This document shows, piece after piece, positions 34,774 to 46,647 of a DNA stretch of 64,000 nucleotides. Below the pieces are notes generated by a model. The model had not been told where the DNA came from. It worked only from the letters and a program-made list of their open reading frames with translations, and searched no databases. Origin of the DNA: Seiridium cupressi (lineage: Eukaryota; Ascomycota; Sordariomycetes; Amphisphaeriales; Sporocadaceae); assembly GCA_036674765.1 (NCBI GenBank), contig JARVKI010000092.1, positions 62,001 through 126,000 of the forward strand, given 5' to 3'. Every line of letters begins with the position of its first letter. Position 1 is the first letter of the stretch. The translations under genes were made by a program, and so were the position numbers.

Positions 34774-36813
34774 ATGGCAACAAGCGCCAATCTCTCATCA
34801 GGGACCTTCATCACAACTCTAGGAGGAAGGAGATGTACAGCAGTGCCGAAGGCAAATAATGCGAGTGGCGGAGGAGGAGCAACCTCGACGTCGAGTACAT
34901 CGACGTCGACATCTACATCTACATCTACATCTACATCGTCATCGTCGTCGTCGAGTTCGTCTACAACGTCGACGTCAACGTCAATAGCAACATCGACATC
35001 GACATCATCGACATCGACGACACCGACACCTACACCGACATCGACGACACCGACACCAACCTCGACCTTTATCTCCACATCAACTACAGCGCAAGCAGTG
35101 ACTACGCAACCCGCAGCGCCGGTAGTGCCACCGGAAGCAGCGCCAGTCCTCACGGACACTACCACTGCTGCTCCTCAGCAGACACTTATTAGTACAACGA
35201 GCTCTACCCCACTTGCTCAGATTGGTACGCAAGCATCACCAGTTGCGCCGGTACAGACATCAAACACTGTCACGGCCGTACCTGTGCTGTCTCCTATAGT
35301 TTCTACTTCACCTGAGAGCGAGCTTCAAAGTCAGGCCACAGAAACTAATAACAATGTAGCGTCTACAGTTTCAGCGATCGGAACGCAGAATACCGCAGAT
35401 TCTGACACAGCAACAGCAGGGAATGCTGCACTGTTGACAACCATAGGAACAGCGACGGATGCTAGCCCTGGGCAAGCAGAAGCAACAGGTTCTTCCTCGA
35501 CAGGGGCAACTACCACTCCAGTCTCCAATGATAGCGCTGGCATTAGTACATCAACGACTGTGGCCGTAGTAGGAGGCGTTGTTGGAGGCGTTGTAGCAGT
35601 CGCCTTAATAGCATTTCTCGTCTGGTTCTGGCGCAAAAGGATACGTCAGAAGCGACGGAGTACTATGCTAACTCCGCTGGGGCCCGAATCAGGATTCGGT
35701 AGTGCTAGCGAGAAGATCCCCTATTCTATCAGCAGAAGCTCCATCGGACCCACGAATGTGTCTGAAAAGTTGAAGGCCATTGTGGGCGCCAACGTAAAGA
35801 AAATCCGAACCCGGTTTGGGGGCCACAGCTCATCGTCCAGCATCAACCTGAATAGGGGCAACTCACAGTACATGGAGGGTTTGACACACAGCCGCGACAA
35901 CTCCGCTGATTTCGGAGGGTCGGCCAAAGACCGTCTTCTGGGTTTCTTTGGTCGATCCAGTGACAAAGGACGTGGCGATAGAGCCAACGATGCCTCCTCG
36001 GACGCACGTGGAACGAAGCAGAACAAGACCCGTTTAGGGTCGCAGCCAGACTTCCTGACCCTCCTCAGCATGGACGATACGCAATTGGCAGCGCAGACGA
36101 ACAAAGGCCGCACGAGCTTGAGCAATCCGAGACGCTCTCAGAGCGCAGGCTCAAATGATCATTTCCTGGGAAGCCTGAACCTCAACTTCGACTCGGCAAA
36201 TCCATTCTCGGATGCGAATGAGATGGCCCGTGACTCGGCAAAGGTGGCGCCGCTGACCATTATGAATCCGGACAATCCCTTCTCGGACGCGAATGCTGTT
36301 CAGCAGCCCTCTGCCACTAAGCAGACTGGACCAACGACGTATGTCCAGAACATCCGTCGTTCTCGCGGCACATCTGTGGGCGGTGCCACGACGCGCCCTG
36401 CTAGCAATGCAGCAAGTGCGTGGAGGGAATCAGGAACCTCGGTCGCATCTTTTGCGACACGAAGAAACAAGTTCCGCTCAGACCCCTTTGACCTCGACAG
36501 GCCAGAGCTGCTGTCCTCGAGCGTTGGGTCACAGACGCCGCTACCCACTCGCAGCAGCCGAGCCAGCAGCACGAGAGGAAGTGGCGTGCCGCTGCCTCCC
36601 CATCCCGCACACACTCGTAACGAGAGCTTGTCAAGTAGCAAGTACTCTAGTGGCGTGGTTAGTATAGATCAATGGAGTGATCCCGGGCCTGATGTTGGCC
36701 CGGCGACTTCGAGATATGATAGTCCAACGCCCACAGGTGAGCGGAGAGGGGCGGGTCGGAGGAAAAGCGGTGGCAGCCAGAAAAGCCAAGGCTCGGTAGG
36801 GAAGGCTTATTGA
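34774..36813 (+). CDS. Ser/Thr-rich single-pass membrane protein (sensor/mucin-like)
   Basis: Predicted plasma-membrane protein of 679 residues. After a short head (MATSANLSSGTFITTLGGRR) come about 70 residues of almost pure Ser/Thr, then a further Ser/Thr/Ala/Pro-rich stretch to residue 258, probably O-mannosylated. One hydrophobic helix follows (about 260-285; VAVVGGVVGGVVAVALIAFL) with a basic stop-transfer WFWRKRIRQKRR. The 390-residue cytosolic tail is disordered, Ser/Arg-rich and carries NPFSDAN twice (36199-36219 and 36274-36294), an NPF-type endocytic motif. The plan resembles fungal Wsc/Mid2-type wall sensors and Axl2/Skg6-like proteins, but no WSC domain or other cysteine module is seen. 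No cleavable signal peptide is visible, so either insertion is by the helix itself or an upstream exon exists. The ATG at 34774 is preceded in frame only by GTG. Function is not assigned. Confidence 0.8.
   Translation: MATSANLSSGTFITTLGGRRCTAVPKANNASGGGGATSTSSTSTSTSTSTSTSTSSSSSSSSSTTSTSTSIATSTSTSSTSTTPTPTPTSTTPTPTSTFISTSTTAQAVTTQPAAPVVPPEAAPVLTDTTTAAPQQTLISTTSSTPLAQIGTQASPVAPVQTSNTVTAVPVLSPIVSTSPESELQSQATETNNNVASTVSAIGTQNTADSDTATAGNAALLTTIGTATDASPGQAEATGSSSTGATTTPVSNDSAGISTSTTVAVVGGVVGGVVAVALIAFLVWFWRKRIRQKRRSTMLTPLGPESGFGSASEKIPYSISRSSIGPTNVSEKLKAIVGANVKKIRTRFGGHSSSSSINLNRGNSQYMEGLTHSRDNSADFGGSAKDRLLGFFGRSSDKGRGDRANDASSDARGTKQNKTRLGSQPDFLTLLSMDDTQLAAQTNKGRTSLSNPRRSQSAGSNDHFLGSLNLNFDSANPFSDANEMARDSAKVAPLTIMNPDNPFSDANAVQQPSATKQTGPTTYVQNIRRSRGTSVGGATTRPASNAASAWRESGTSVASFATRRNKFRSDPFDLDRPELLSSSVGSQTPLPTRSSRASSTRGSGVPLPPHPAHTRNESLSSSKYSSGVVSIDQWSDPGPDVGPATSRYDSPTPTGERRGAGRRKSGGSQKSQGSVGKAY
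34882..35090. repeat. Coding trinucleotide/hexanucleotide tract (Ser-Thr)
   Basis: Imperfect tandem TCGACA, TCTACA, TCGTCG and ACACCG units inside the membrane-protein gene, all in phase, encoding alternating Ser/Thr with some Pro. The complementary strand is open too and encodes an artefactual Val/Asp repeat. Expansion and contraction would change ectodomain length without breaking the frame. Confidence 0.9.
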
Positions 36814-38750
36814 TGAGTTTTATGCTATATGAGGCATGAAGATAAGGCGCTGTGCGGAGCAGCATGATGTTGAAGCATATCAAAAGGAGTTCATGGTGTC
36901 CTGGTGTTTGAAGAGGCGCTTTTTAGGACGAACTGATGGAAAACATCAGTGGAGGAAGTTGGACCGGGACTGTCACGTCTGTATTGTTTAGTATACACAA
37001 GGGATGCATAGCGCGCGCGCAGCTTTTGATATTGTTGCATGACATACCAGAAGAAGAAAGTATGTAAGAGTAGGATAGACGATACCGGCTTGACAGCTGG
37101 TGAAGATGGAAAGATACGCTCGTTCGAGTAAAAGTTTATACCTCAGAAGAAAGAAAGAAAGAACCTGTTCAACACAATCAAGTCTTTGACCAGTAGACAC
37201 CTGACGGTCGGACTGGGTGAGTGACGGTGTGTCACTTCTTACTAGAAATCGAGATCTCCCCTGGTTTGTATATCCTTGTACTTGAGTTGCGGAGTCGAGG
37301 AGAAAAGATCACAAGGCTCTTCTTAACTCGAACTCGACCTGCTGTCGTCCCTCCCCCACTACTATCGAGCTTGCTTTTGTGCCACTCCCATTGGCTGAAC
37401 GCCTCAATGCCCGAAAAGCTCACTATAGCAAAAACTCAATGGGAACAGCGCACCATGGCCATTCTATGGGTCATAAATCTATAGCAGATGGCTGGCCCCT
37501 GTCCTGGAGGACCGACTGCCCCCATTTGCTTTGCGCAGCCCAAGCCGCGATGGCCATTGAGCCATACGGTGGTTTGCATGCCCATACACAGGAAGACATC
37601 GTGTTATCTGAAATATCCTAGGAAAGAAAGAAAGCAGACCAGTTAGACTAGCAGTATCATATTCACACCAAGAATTGGCAAACGTGCAAGAGTAGAATTA
37701 TATAAATTATTTCCATAGCGGCCGCATATCTACTCGTCCCAAACTCCAAGATTCGACGCCAATTTGAATGCGCAATTGGCCCTTTCCGTTTGAGGGTAAA
37801 ACCAATCGACACCTACAAACAATAAGTCTTCAAGCCGCACTGGACCAACATGGAAAATGCATTTCGCCAATTCCCTCAAGTCGATATCTACTCAAGGAAT
37901 TACCACAGAGAAAGTCTTCCCATTAGTCGTCGCCCTATCGAATCACAGTCCTCACATCTCATCCCCACATACCAGCTGAGAAAAGGCTGCTCAGCTACCC
38001 TTTTCGCATACCCAGTATAAACCTTGCCGTGGCGATCGAGTCTTTTCATTGGGCGCATCTCAAGCGCCCTTGTCACCCACGACTGCGACGCGAAAAGGAC
38101 ACTATTGGCCAGTCGTGACATCATCCCAGCCCGCTGGCTGCATGAACAACCTTGTTCCATTTCGCGAGCGTGACGTTTGATTGGCTGCTGGATACGCGAG
38201 ACGCGCATGCCCCCCGTTTGGCAAATTTCGCGACGTGAACCTGACACGTCTTGAGCGCGTTAAGTGGCCCACACCCTGGTTTTCCTGCCTTCATGCTTGA
38301 CCAGTGTCAATGGAATCGAAATCGAGGGGGCGGGTAGTGTACAGTGTAGAAGGTAACTGGAATTGAGTTGAATTCCAATTGAAATACTGCCATTGAAAGG
38401 CTCTGTAGTAGCGTACAGGGACAAAGTCTGTACTCGTCGTAAACAGCTTTCCGCTCCAAGTAAACATACGGCATATATGCAAAGTGCAAAAACGTATTGC
38501 CAAGTAATACCCAACGCCGGGACCAATTGGTTCTTTGCGTTTCTCCCTCGCATTGTAAAATAAACGCCCATTCAATCCAGACATATAGACAAAAGTGTTT
38601 GTCATAGGCAGCGACCGGCAATATAGGGTCGTGCAGTGGTATCATCTTCACATGAGAAAAAGAAATAAGTGTGTACGGGTAGTGAAATGCCCAGCCTGTT
38701 AGTGGTGTAAATTAGGCCAAATGATCGGTGCAGAAGGTAGTTCGGACTTT
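36814..38750. other. Convergent intergenic region, 1.9 kb
   Basis: 3' flanks of the membrane-protein gene and the Whi5-like gene. A short CG dinucleotide run occurs near 37,012-37,020. Overlapping frames of about 100 codons near 38,300-38,650 (-) have no domain and are in three competing frames, so none is called. Confidence 0.5.
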
Positions 38751-39903
38751 TCACAGTCCATGCAGAGGCTCTTCAAAGGTCAGCCTCTTTCTGGCCACGC
38801 TGAGCGGCGTCCTGGCCAATGCTACCGGCGTCCTCCAGGGCTTCTGCGCCGGGCTTGGTGTGATGTTGACAAAGTCTGAGAAGTCAAACGGTTGTCCGGG
38901 TGTGGCGGGGAAGAGTAGATTGCTGCCTCCTGCTCCTCCAGGTGTGGTCATCATGGATGACGGCAATCCCATATCTTTCCGGGGTGGTGGTGTAGAGGGA
39001 GGTTCCATCCTTGACTTGCTCTTGACTGCCGGTGAGGGCGATGCGGCCAGGTAGAGAAGTAGATCTGCCCCTTCCTCTTTGCTGTCAGCCAGCTTCTCCC
39101 TGCTGCGACGATTGAGAGATCGATTACGCATGGGCGGTGTACTGGGAGGGGAGGCTTGGCTACGGTTAACTTGGAATGAGTGTGTGGGAAGTAAATCGTC
39201 ATCGTCATCGGAGTGGGGGGCCGCAAAGTTAGGTGAGGTTAGGTCAACCGAGACTCGGCGGGTGCCTTGGAAAAATGAGACATCAGGACCGGTAGACGTC
39301 GTAAAGTGTTGTTGTCTCCGCGGCTTGATAGGCGATGATTGTATTAGTTGGCGGTGCGCCTTCAAGGAGCTTTGCCCGCCAAAGGATTTATGTGGTGTGG
39401 GAGAGGATCGGTAGCGCTTGGTCGGACTCGACATGACCATGTCCATGTCGAATGAGGCCATGTACGTTCGTTTGCGGTGGCCGGTACTGCCATTGCTCGA
39501 GCCGATGGCGTCTGAGAACAGAGGAGCCTTGAGGGGCGAGCTCATGAGTCCTCTCGTGGGGTATGGTAGTTCTGAAGTGCTGGATGACGAGTCGGACAGG
39601 ACATCTCCATCCGGCAGGCGGCTCCTCCGCACCTCGTCAATCTTGGGTTCGATATGGTCGAGAGTTAGGTCTTCCCAGCCATGCTTGGTCTTGAAGTGTG
39701 CTAGAGCCAAACGGCCTTGCAGCTTTCGGGCAATCTGTATACATGAGTCCCAGTCAGCCACTGTCGTTTCGGGCGGGCCCTTCGGATCGAGAGGTGTGCT
39801 GCCTTACCTTGCTGACTTCTACCCGCTTGAGCACTTTATCCGCAACAGCCTCTGGCTGTGGCTTCAGAGGCGACGACATGCTTCTGTACTTTGGTTTTGC
39901 CAT
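38751..39903 (-). CDS. Whi5/Nrm1-type G1/S transcriptional repressor
   Basis: Likely repressor of SBF/MBF-dependent G1/S transcription, inactivated by cyclin-CDK phosphorylation. Exon 1 39903-39808 and exon 2 39734-38751 (73-nt intron GTAAGG...CAG) give 359 residues. The join reads KRVEVSK/IARKLQGRLALAHFK. Support: an N-terminal helix followed by GWEDLTLDHIEPK, and the family's short G1/S-factor-binding motif EEGADLLLYLAASPSPA at about two thirds of the length. More than ten Ser/Thr-Pro sites (SSPLK, SSPTKR, SSPIKPR, LTSPN, PPSTPP, TTPGG, RTPLS) fit CDK control. Basic clusters fit nuclear entry. Apart from these it is low complexity. In-frame ATGs occur at 39903 and eight codons later; the first is used here. 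Whi5 and Nrm1 are not distinguishable from the sequence alone. Confidence 0.82.
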
Positions 39904-42900
39904 TCCAGATATGTGATCGACGCTTGAGGTAAAGTTTTTCTAGAACCTCTAGTTTTTTTCCCCCCTTCCAGTCCCACGAAGGGCGGTCGCACAGGGAGAG
40001 TGGATTTGCGGGTGGAGTGGGTAGTTTTGGCGCCTACTGGTGTAAGCGGAAAGGGGAGAGCGGTTTCTGGCAGCTTGGTACTTCAGCCGGTCGGACAGGA
40101 TAGTGAGCGGATGCCTCTGCGACGCAGCGCAGACGAGACGAAAATGAGTGAATGTGAGGCTTGTTCGAGTGGAGGGGAAGTTCTTCAAGAGCTCCCAGGC
40201 TGTGAATGTGAATTAGGTGGAGAGATGGTGAGAGTGTGCTCGACCGGGCCTGTTGCCAGTCGAGGAGCGGTAGTGCCTGTTGCTGCTGTAAGCTCTGGGT
40301 TAGCGCATTCTTACTCGGCAACGGGAGAATCGAGGTGAGCAGTGAAGCAACTGAAGCTCTGATGGCCCCCCGGGCTTGACCGTGCCAATATCCACCCTCG
40401 TCAGTGGGTTCTAGTGTCGCATAGGGTAAAAGTCCAAGCCGCACGGCATGCCTGCAGCACCTGCAGGGGAGGTTGTCGCCCACTAATTTGCCGACGCCAG
40501 CTCACTGGCCAATGCCACGGGCTGGGGACGACGGGGGTTTCTTGTTTTAATGGCATGCATCGTAAAATCCGACCGAGTTCTCGAACGGCTGGAGCGCATC
40601 TTGGCTGATATGCCGCTCGGTCAGCTCAGATCAGGCCAGGTCGGGCTATGAGTTGGTCGCCTTTTCCGACAGTATAATACATAAGTACGGCTATCGATCC
40701 TCTCCCCCAACGGCCGACAATCCCAACGAACGGGATCGTGGTAATGCCAATAGTCCTTGTGTGTTTGTTTCTTCTGCGGCGCTCATCTTGTTTTATCGTT
40801 TTAAGTCTGTCCAATCTGCCATTCGGAGCACTTACTTGTTACGGCCATCTGAGGACGAACTCTGTCTAAAGTAGTATTCCAACGCCAAATCCGATTAACC
40901 AGGCAACAGCAGTTCCCTATTGCTTACAGTGTGCTTCGAGCAACTAGGGAAAGACCGATTTGATATGACCGATCGCATGGGAAAAGGGTATGTACAGATG
41001 GGTCGATGGAGCTGCACAATACCTGAACAAATCAAATGCCAATGATCAGTTTCTTCAAGATGAACAACATAGGCGACAGAGATACTAAATCATTTCATGC
41101 AGATTCGGTGGTGTTCATTGTTTCTCGTATCCCCCACGAGTAGTGATCTGCGAGGAAGCTGAGCCCTGCAAGCCACAGAGCCCTCCAAGAGTATCTATCT
41201 GCAAGCGTACAACCTGAGATTGAAACACACCACGTACCTGTAATCTAGTCTACTCGCCTGTTTTATAGCGCAGAACCCAACGTAGTAGAAGATGCTGCAG
41301 TGGATTCGGCAGACTGTTACCTGGGCACCCGGCCGTTCGTGGCGGCTGTGGAGTTTAGATGATGATGTGAGTCTCGGGATGGTTTCCTGTCAAGACGTTG
41401 CCAACGTTAGCAACGAACCTGACCCTGGTCGAAGGAAGCCACCCCCGACAACTTGTGCGCCATTGCTCGTGGCTGGGAAGCACACACAGCTTCTGATGGA
41501 TCCATCATGCAAGCACTCTAAGAGGTTACCCAAGCCAGTGTTCCTGGCCTAGATACTCTGTTCGCTCAAGTCGGTAACCTCGAGTGTAACCCGGAATTTA
41601 GATTAAAGTCTATGCCCGTTGGAAGATTGGGGTGGGTTGGGGTGGGTTGTGTGTCGATTATTATTCTTAGCTTTGTCGTCCATACTGGTCCTGTTTTGCA
41701 GTCAGGGGCAGGATTCCATAAGTGATCAAAGTTTTCCAATGCTATGGCAGAAACTTGCATACGATGAAGATGTAGTACCGATTAAAGAGAGCAAATGACC
41801 CAGGATCAGACAGATTGTCAAGTGAAGAACATGCTGCATAGTGCTTAGTTGTGACAAAGAACATGCATGGCTTTGAGTTTTGTTAGCAGCATATGGTAAA
41901 GTCAATGCAAGAGACACGAGGCACAACTCAGACCTAATGCAATGCAGGACCGCACTGCCAATAGCAATAACCCATGCAATGCTCGTGAGCAACAACGGAT
42001 TTACAGTTTCGACAACGGATACGCACAACCGTGGGTAAGAGTAAGAGTTACATTATGCCGCGTCACCAAGTAGTTTTCTCTAGCCTTGACGAAGGTTTTC
42101 CGTGACTCGGGAGATATGGCTGTCAAAGGCCGCACATACGGTATGGTGTCAACGATTTCTTTAGCGGCGCCAAGCAGGATGGAAAGTATGAAGGTATAGC
42201 TATCATCAAACTTGATTCAATGTGCTCTGAGAGGCGAACAAGGACGGATAGCTTCCATGGATGCCAAGTGGACGCTGGCGACAGCTGAGCCTCAACTGGG
42301 CAGGATTTCTGTGACCAGTCAGTCCTCGACCATATTGGTTTGTCTGAGGCTGGGTATCGAGTTGTATGGATGTAAATTGTCCCATCCACTTTCCCATGGC
42401 TCGCTGCTAGCACACACCCCACCGTCGATCGCGCCGATTATCTGCTGAGTTCTGAAACTTGCCGATTGGTAGTTCCAGTCTAATGCTGCAACCCGAGTGC
42501 CTATGCTGGCTTCTATTTCTGACGATCCTTGGCATGCGCGACTGTCACAGCTCGTATGGCCGATTCGGATGATTGACGGCATTCAGCCACTTCAATTTTG
42601 ATACTGCTGATGCCGCTGTCACGATGGACTTCTGCAGAACAAAAGCAATCCCCTGTGCAACCGTGATTGATAAGGTGCAATGTAAGCTGTGTCACAGGTG
42701 ACTGATTCACTTATATTGATTCACTTGGACACATAAGCCCTCACATAAAGGTTGCAGAACCCCAAGAAAACAGCCTGACTTTCATCAGAGACACCGTCCT
42801 CCAGCTTCAAAAGGTTCGCCAAGACCCTCTCTGCTCACTACACATGCACGGAGCAGGCCATTGATTGAGCATTGCGTGTCGTGCCCATTCACCCCCGGGC

Positions 42901-44070
42901 ACTTTTCGGGGCCAATCTTGCATATCAAGGTCGCAGTGGCAGTTTCGCATCAACTTGATTTGTCCCTTGTCCATCCCGTGGTCCTGCTCTCTCATCTGTG
43001 GGCCTACGTTCACGACCTTGCTCTGCCTGGGGCTTGCCGTATGGTCTTGCAGGAACAAGCACTGCGACGCTGAGTGGGCGACTAGACTGCCGTTTCCACC
43101 GAACCGGCCCTGGCCCCCCTGGCTTCCCATATCAAACGAAGGAGCTCAAGCCCACACTGTTCGCACTCGTTCGTACTCGGGGCCCGCACGCAAGGCACGC
43201 TCTAATACGAGAGGTAGCGCAGTAGACGTCATCGCCCGATCGTCGACCGCCTAGGGTAGGTAGCTTTGGACAACGTCGACACAGCTACAGCCCGTTGATT
43301 GTTGCCGTGGTCCGCGCCAAGCTGGGGGTTGATAGCAGACGATTCATCAAGCTGCGCTCCGCTGCAAGAGAGTCAGACATCGCATGAGGCCGACAAAACT
43401 CTCCTCGGTGCCGCCAAATCAGAGCTCAATCACACTTGTAAGTGGTCTATTGCCCGAGGACCGATTCCCATCCACGCCGTTTCGCCTAGACTGGCAAGGT
43501 TTGGGAGCTCGCCGAGACGCCCAGGCTGGCTATCAACAAGTGCCAGGCATATCCTGCCGCCAGCACCAAGGCCAAGCTCCACTGAATCACCGATCCATTG
43601 ATAGCTACCCACCAGCCCAAGAGTCCACCGCAATCAACTCGACCATCCAACAAATCTGGCTGAGCTAGAGAAGGAAAGGGAGGGAGAAATTATCTCTGCG
43701 CATCCCGACATCTGCCAGACATTCCTCTGATTCCACGATCGACCGGCCGGGAGAATTACACTCGTTAGACCACGTTGCTGACCATCTCTCGCGGAATACC
43801 ACACACGGAACGGCCGGGCTTCCAACGCTGCACGCTGACGCTAAGTCGTATTTCCTTGGTCCCTGAACGCCACGACCACCTGTACAGTATACGACTAGTT
43901 AGTATAGCGGCGGTGGCTGCTTGGTGCAAGCAGCGTTTTTCGACTCGAGTCGCAAACCAGAATTCTCTTGTCGCTCGCTGCCAACGAGTAAAAACGACCT
44001 GGGACCTGCCAATTCGCTTACTAGAAGCTCTCCTCGGTCTCGGTCAGCTTCTGGAAGCAATTGTGCAGCC
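39904..44070. other. Divergent intergenic region, 4.2 kb
   Basis: Lies between the Whi5-like gene and the metallopeptidase. Only short frames occur. It contains a G-quadruplex-type run (listed separately). The last 800 bases are C-rich, with no stop in the peptidase frame from 43,921 but no ATG there, and are probably the leader. No RNA gene or transposon remnant is recognised. Confidence 0.5.
41629..41646 (+). other. G-quadruplex-type motif
   Basis: GGGGTGGGTTGGGGTGGG: four G-runs of three or four with loops of one, two and one base, isolated in AT-neutral intergenic DNA. It is also a perfect two-copy tandem of a 10-base unit. Folding is an inference. Confidence 0.7.
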
Positions 44071-46647
44071 ATGGCGCCGTCATTCCTGAATTTCAAGCAG
44101 CTTCGTCGACGGTCGCGCGCGAGCTTTCGCACAGATCGGTCGAATACTGATAACTCGAGCAACGACAACGACGATGTCAGCCATGGCACCGCTCCCACAA
44201 CTGGTTCCATTACGCCAGCTTCTCTTGCTGCTCAGTCGGATCCGGCACTGAACTTGCAGGTCAAGGAGCAAACGCCGCCTCCGCCTGTTCCCCAGAACAG
44301 ACCCCCGTTGCAGGCGCCTGCAAACGCAAGCAAACGATATAGCGTTTCTGGTATGACGGGCTTGGGATCACCGACTATCACGGGCCAGAACAAGTCGTTT
44401 GTTGTGTCGCACTATGCCCCGCGCATAACCAATATAACCGAAAACTCTTGGGTAAGGCGACGTGTTTGCTACCTCAAAGCTCCCCAAAGGAAAATACCCG
44501 AAGTGGTCACACGATGAAATCGCCTGGCGTATTGTAGTGGAATTGAGAGATGAGGAAGATTGCTAACGTATTTGCCGCCCCAGGTCTCCCAAAAGGTGCT
44601 CCTAGTCAGCGGTACAATTGGAGATGCAGCGCACAACTCCCTAGAGGGAACCTTGACAGTGAGCCGGCTCGACGATGGATTCCCCCCAACTTTCTGGCCC
44701 GTGTGCGAATCGTACTTCAAGGCATTGGTCTACCTGATGCCCGGAGCGAACAGGCTACGATTCGACTTCAACAGCCCCAAGCTCTCCAACTCGGGTTCTT
44801 CGAACCCCATCCATACATCATATCTCACCGTGCACATGGTCCCGCCCATGAACTCGCCGCCGCTGCAGCTTGCAATACTTGTCGCAAAGGATTCCCCAGC
44901 CACATTCGATGCTGTGCCCGCACGGATCGAGAAGGAAGGCAATGGTTTGGAGACAGCAATTCGCAAGTTCCGTATGGCAGCATACCTGTGGCAAGCTTTC
45001 ACAGCTGAGCAAATGGCGAGGAACAAGTTCGGCCGTCGTGTATTCAGATTCGAGGAGGAATGGACAACTGGTACCAGCAACCAAAGAGATCTCGAGATGG
45101 GCAACATGCGCTCGGAAGCGCGTATTCATGTCATCCGAACAGACAAGACCGTGGCCGAGATTCGGGATCTCGAGAGAGCCCAACAGAACACCAAGGCCAC
45201 AAAGAAAGGAGAGCTGTACGACATTGCTGCAGAGGCTGTGAAGAACTACTTCAAGCCCCTCGCAGGTCAGAAGCAGTATGTCTCGGTTCTGATTCTGGAC
45301 GCTCACTGGGATACAACCGCCAAAACCGTCACTGGACACGCAGCTCTCGGCGGTAATGCTGGAGATCTCCAACTCGCCATATTTGGATCACACTGCATGC
45401 AAAGTTATCCTACAAGCTTCGAAGAAGTGGTGCCGGCCTTCACAGACTGCACCCCGACTGACACTAACTTCGTTGCAAATGACTGTAATGAGGGTGGAAG
45501 CTCATGGGAAGCAGCAAACATAGGAATCGGTGCACATCTCCACGAGACGGGTCACTTGTTTGGTTGCCCCCACCAAGAGAATGGTATTATGCTGCGAGAT
45601 TACGTTCGACTCAACCGCACGTTCCTGGCCCGCGAGGCGTATTGCACACGAACGAAATCCAAGGGAGGCCTCGTGCTACAAGCAGATGAGTGCACATGGC
45701 ACAGATTGGACTGTCTGAGATTCAAGAGCCATCCGTGCTTCAGAGCTCCGAATGACCCGGTGCTCAACCTTGATGAGAGCGTCCAAGCGTGGCCGGTAGA
45801 AGACGGGAAGGTGCTGGTCACTGCGCCGACTGGTGTTGCCTACCTGGAGATCTATCAGCCCGGCGATGACCTGTGCCATGCATGGATTGAATATCCCTCG
45901 GAGAATGGATCGGTGCAGCGAAACATCACACTGACGGAGAAAGAGCTACGAGATCGACTGCCCGAGGACAAGCGCCAAGGAAAATTGAAGGTGGCAATCA
46001 AGTCGCTCGCAGGCGGCACTTTGGATATCGACGACTTTCGTGTTTTGTGCTCGAAAGCTTCTTCATTGAAGCTTGCCTTTGGAATCGGGCCGCTCGCACG
46101 AATGGCCTTCAGAGGCAACAAACTGGGTCTGTCTCAAATGGAGGGCAGCCAGCCGCAGGAGTTCATCTTCACCAGCGCTAAAGAATCGACTCGAGTTCTA
46201 TCGAGGATTGTCTTTTACCACGGTTACGCATTCGATGGCATGGAGTTCTTCTACGACGATGACTCGAGCCAGTTATTTGGCAAACGTGGCGGCAAAGCAG
46301 GAGGTGATTCGTTCGAGATGAGTATGTAGGCTCTTTCGCTTATTTAGTATTTCGCTGACAACTACAGATGTGCGCCGCGGCGAATATATCACGGGATTCG
46401 TCGTGCGGTCTGGCTTTTGGATCGACGCAATCCAGGTTTTGACCAGCATGGGGAGAAAGTCGCCCATGTATGGCAATGCACATGGCGGTTCATCGTAAGT
46501 GCTACTGGATTTTCGCCAACGAAAGCTCGGACTAATCTCCTCTTCAGGCACACCCTGCTTCCCCCTCGAGGATACACGGTTTGTGGTGTTTCCGGCTCAT
46601 GCGCCGGCTGGGTTGATGGGTTCTCGGTAATCATCACCCGATGGTAA
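44071..46647 (+). CDS. Zinc metallopeptidase (YIL108W-like) with jacalin-like C-terminal domain
   Basis: Putative zinc peptidase of the fungal family that includes S. cerevisiae YIL108W; substrate unknown. Exons 44071-44451, 44584-46321, 46368-46494 and 46548-46647 give 781 residues. The N-terminal 110 residues are disordered and basic/Pro-rich. The catalytic part carries HETGHLFGCPH (447-457), a full HExxHxxGxxH zinc signature, followed by GIMLRDY as a likely Met-turn. The C-terminus (about 640-780) has the beta-prism pattern of jacalin lectins: GPLARMAFRGNKLG, VFYHGYAFDGMEFFYDD, GGDSFEM, GEYITGFVVRSGFWIDAIQV and the final CAGWVDGFSVIITRW. There is no signal peptide, so it is presumably cytosolic. 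The first intron (132 nt) has a GCTAACG branch site. The start ATG opens a basic MAPSFLNFKQLRRRSR head. Confidence 0.9.

Noticed and set aside
34497..35165. Minus-strand frame with Val/Asp repeats
   Set aside because: Antisense reading of the Ser/Thr microsatellite of the membrane-protein gene.
38291..38651. Three overlapping minus-strand frames of about 100 codons
   Set aside because: Mutually exclusive frames without motifs in a convergent intergenic region.
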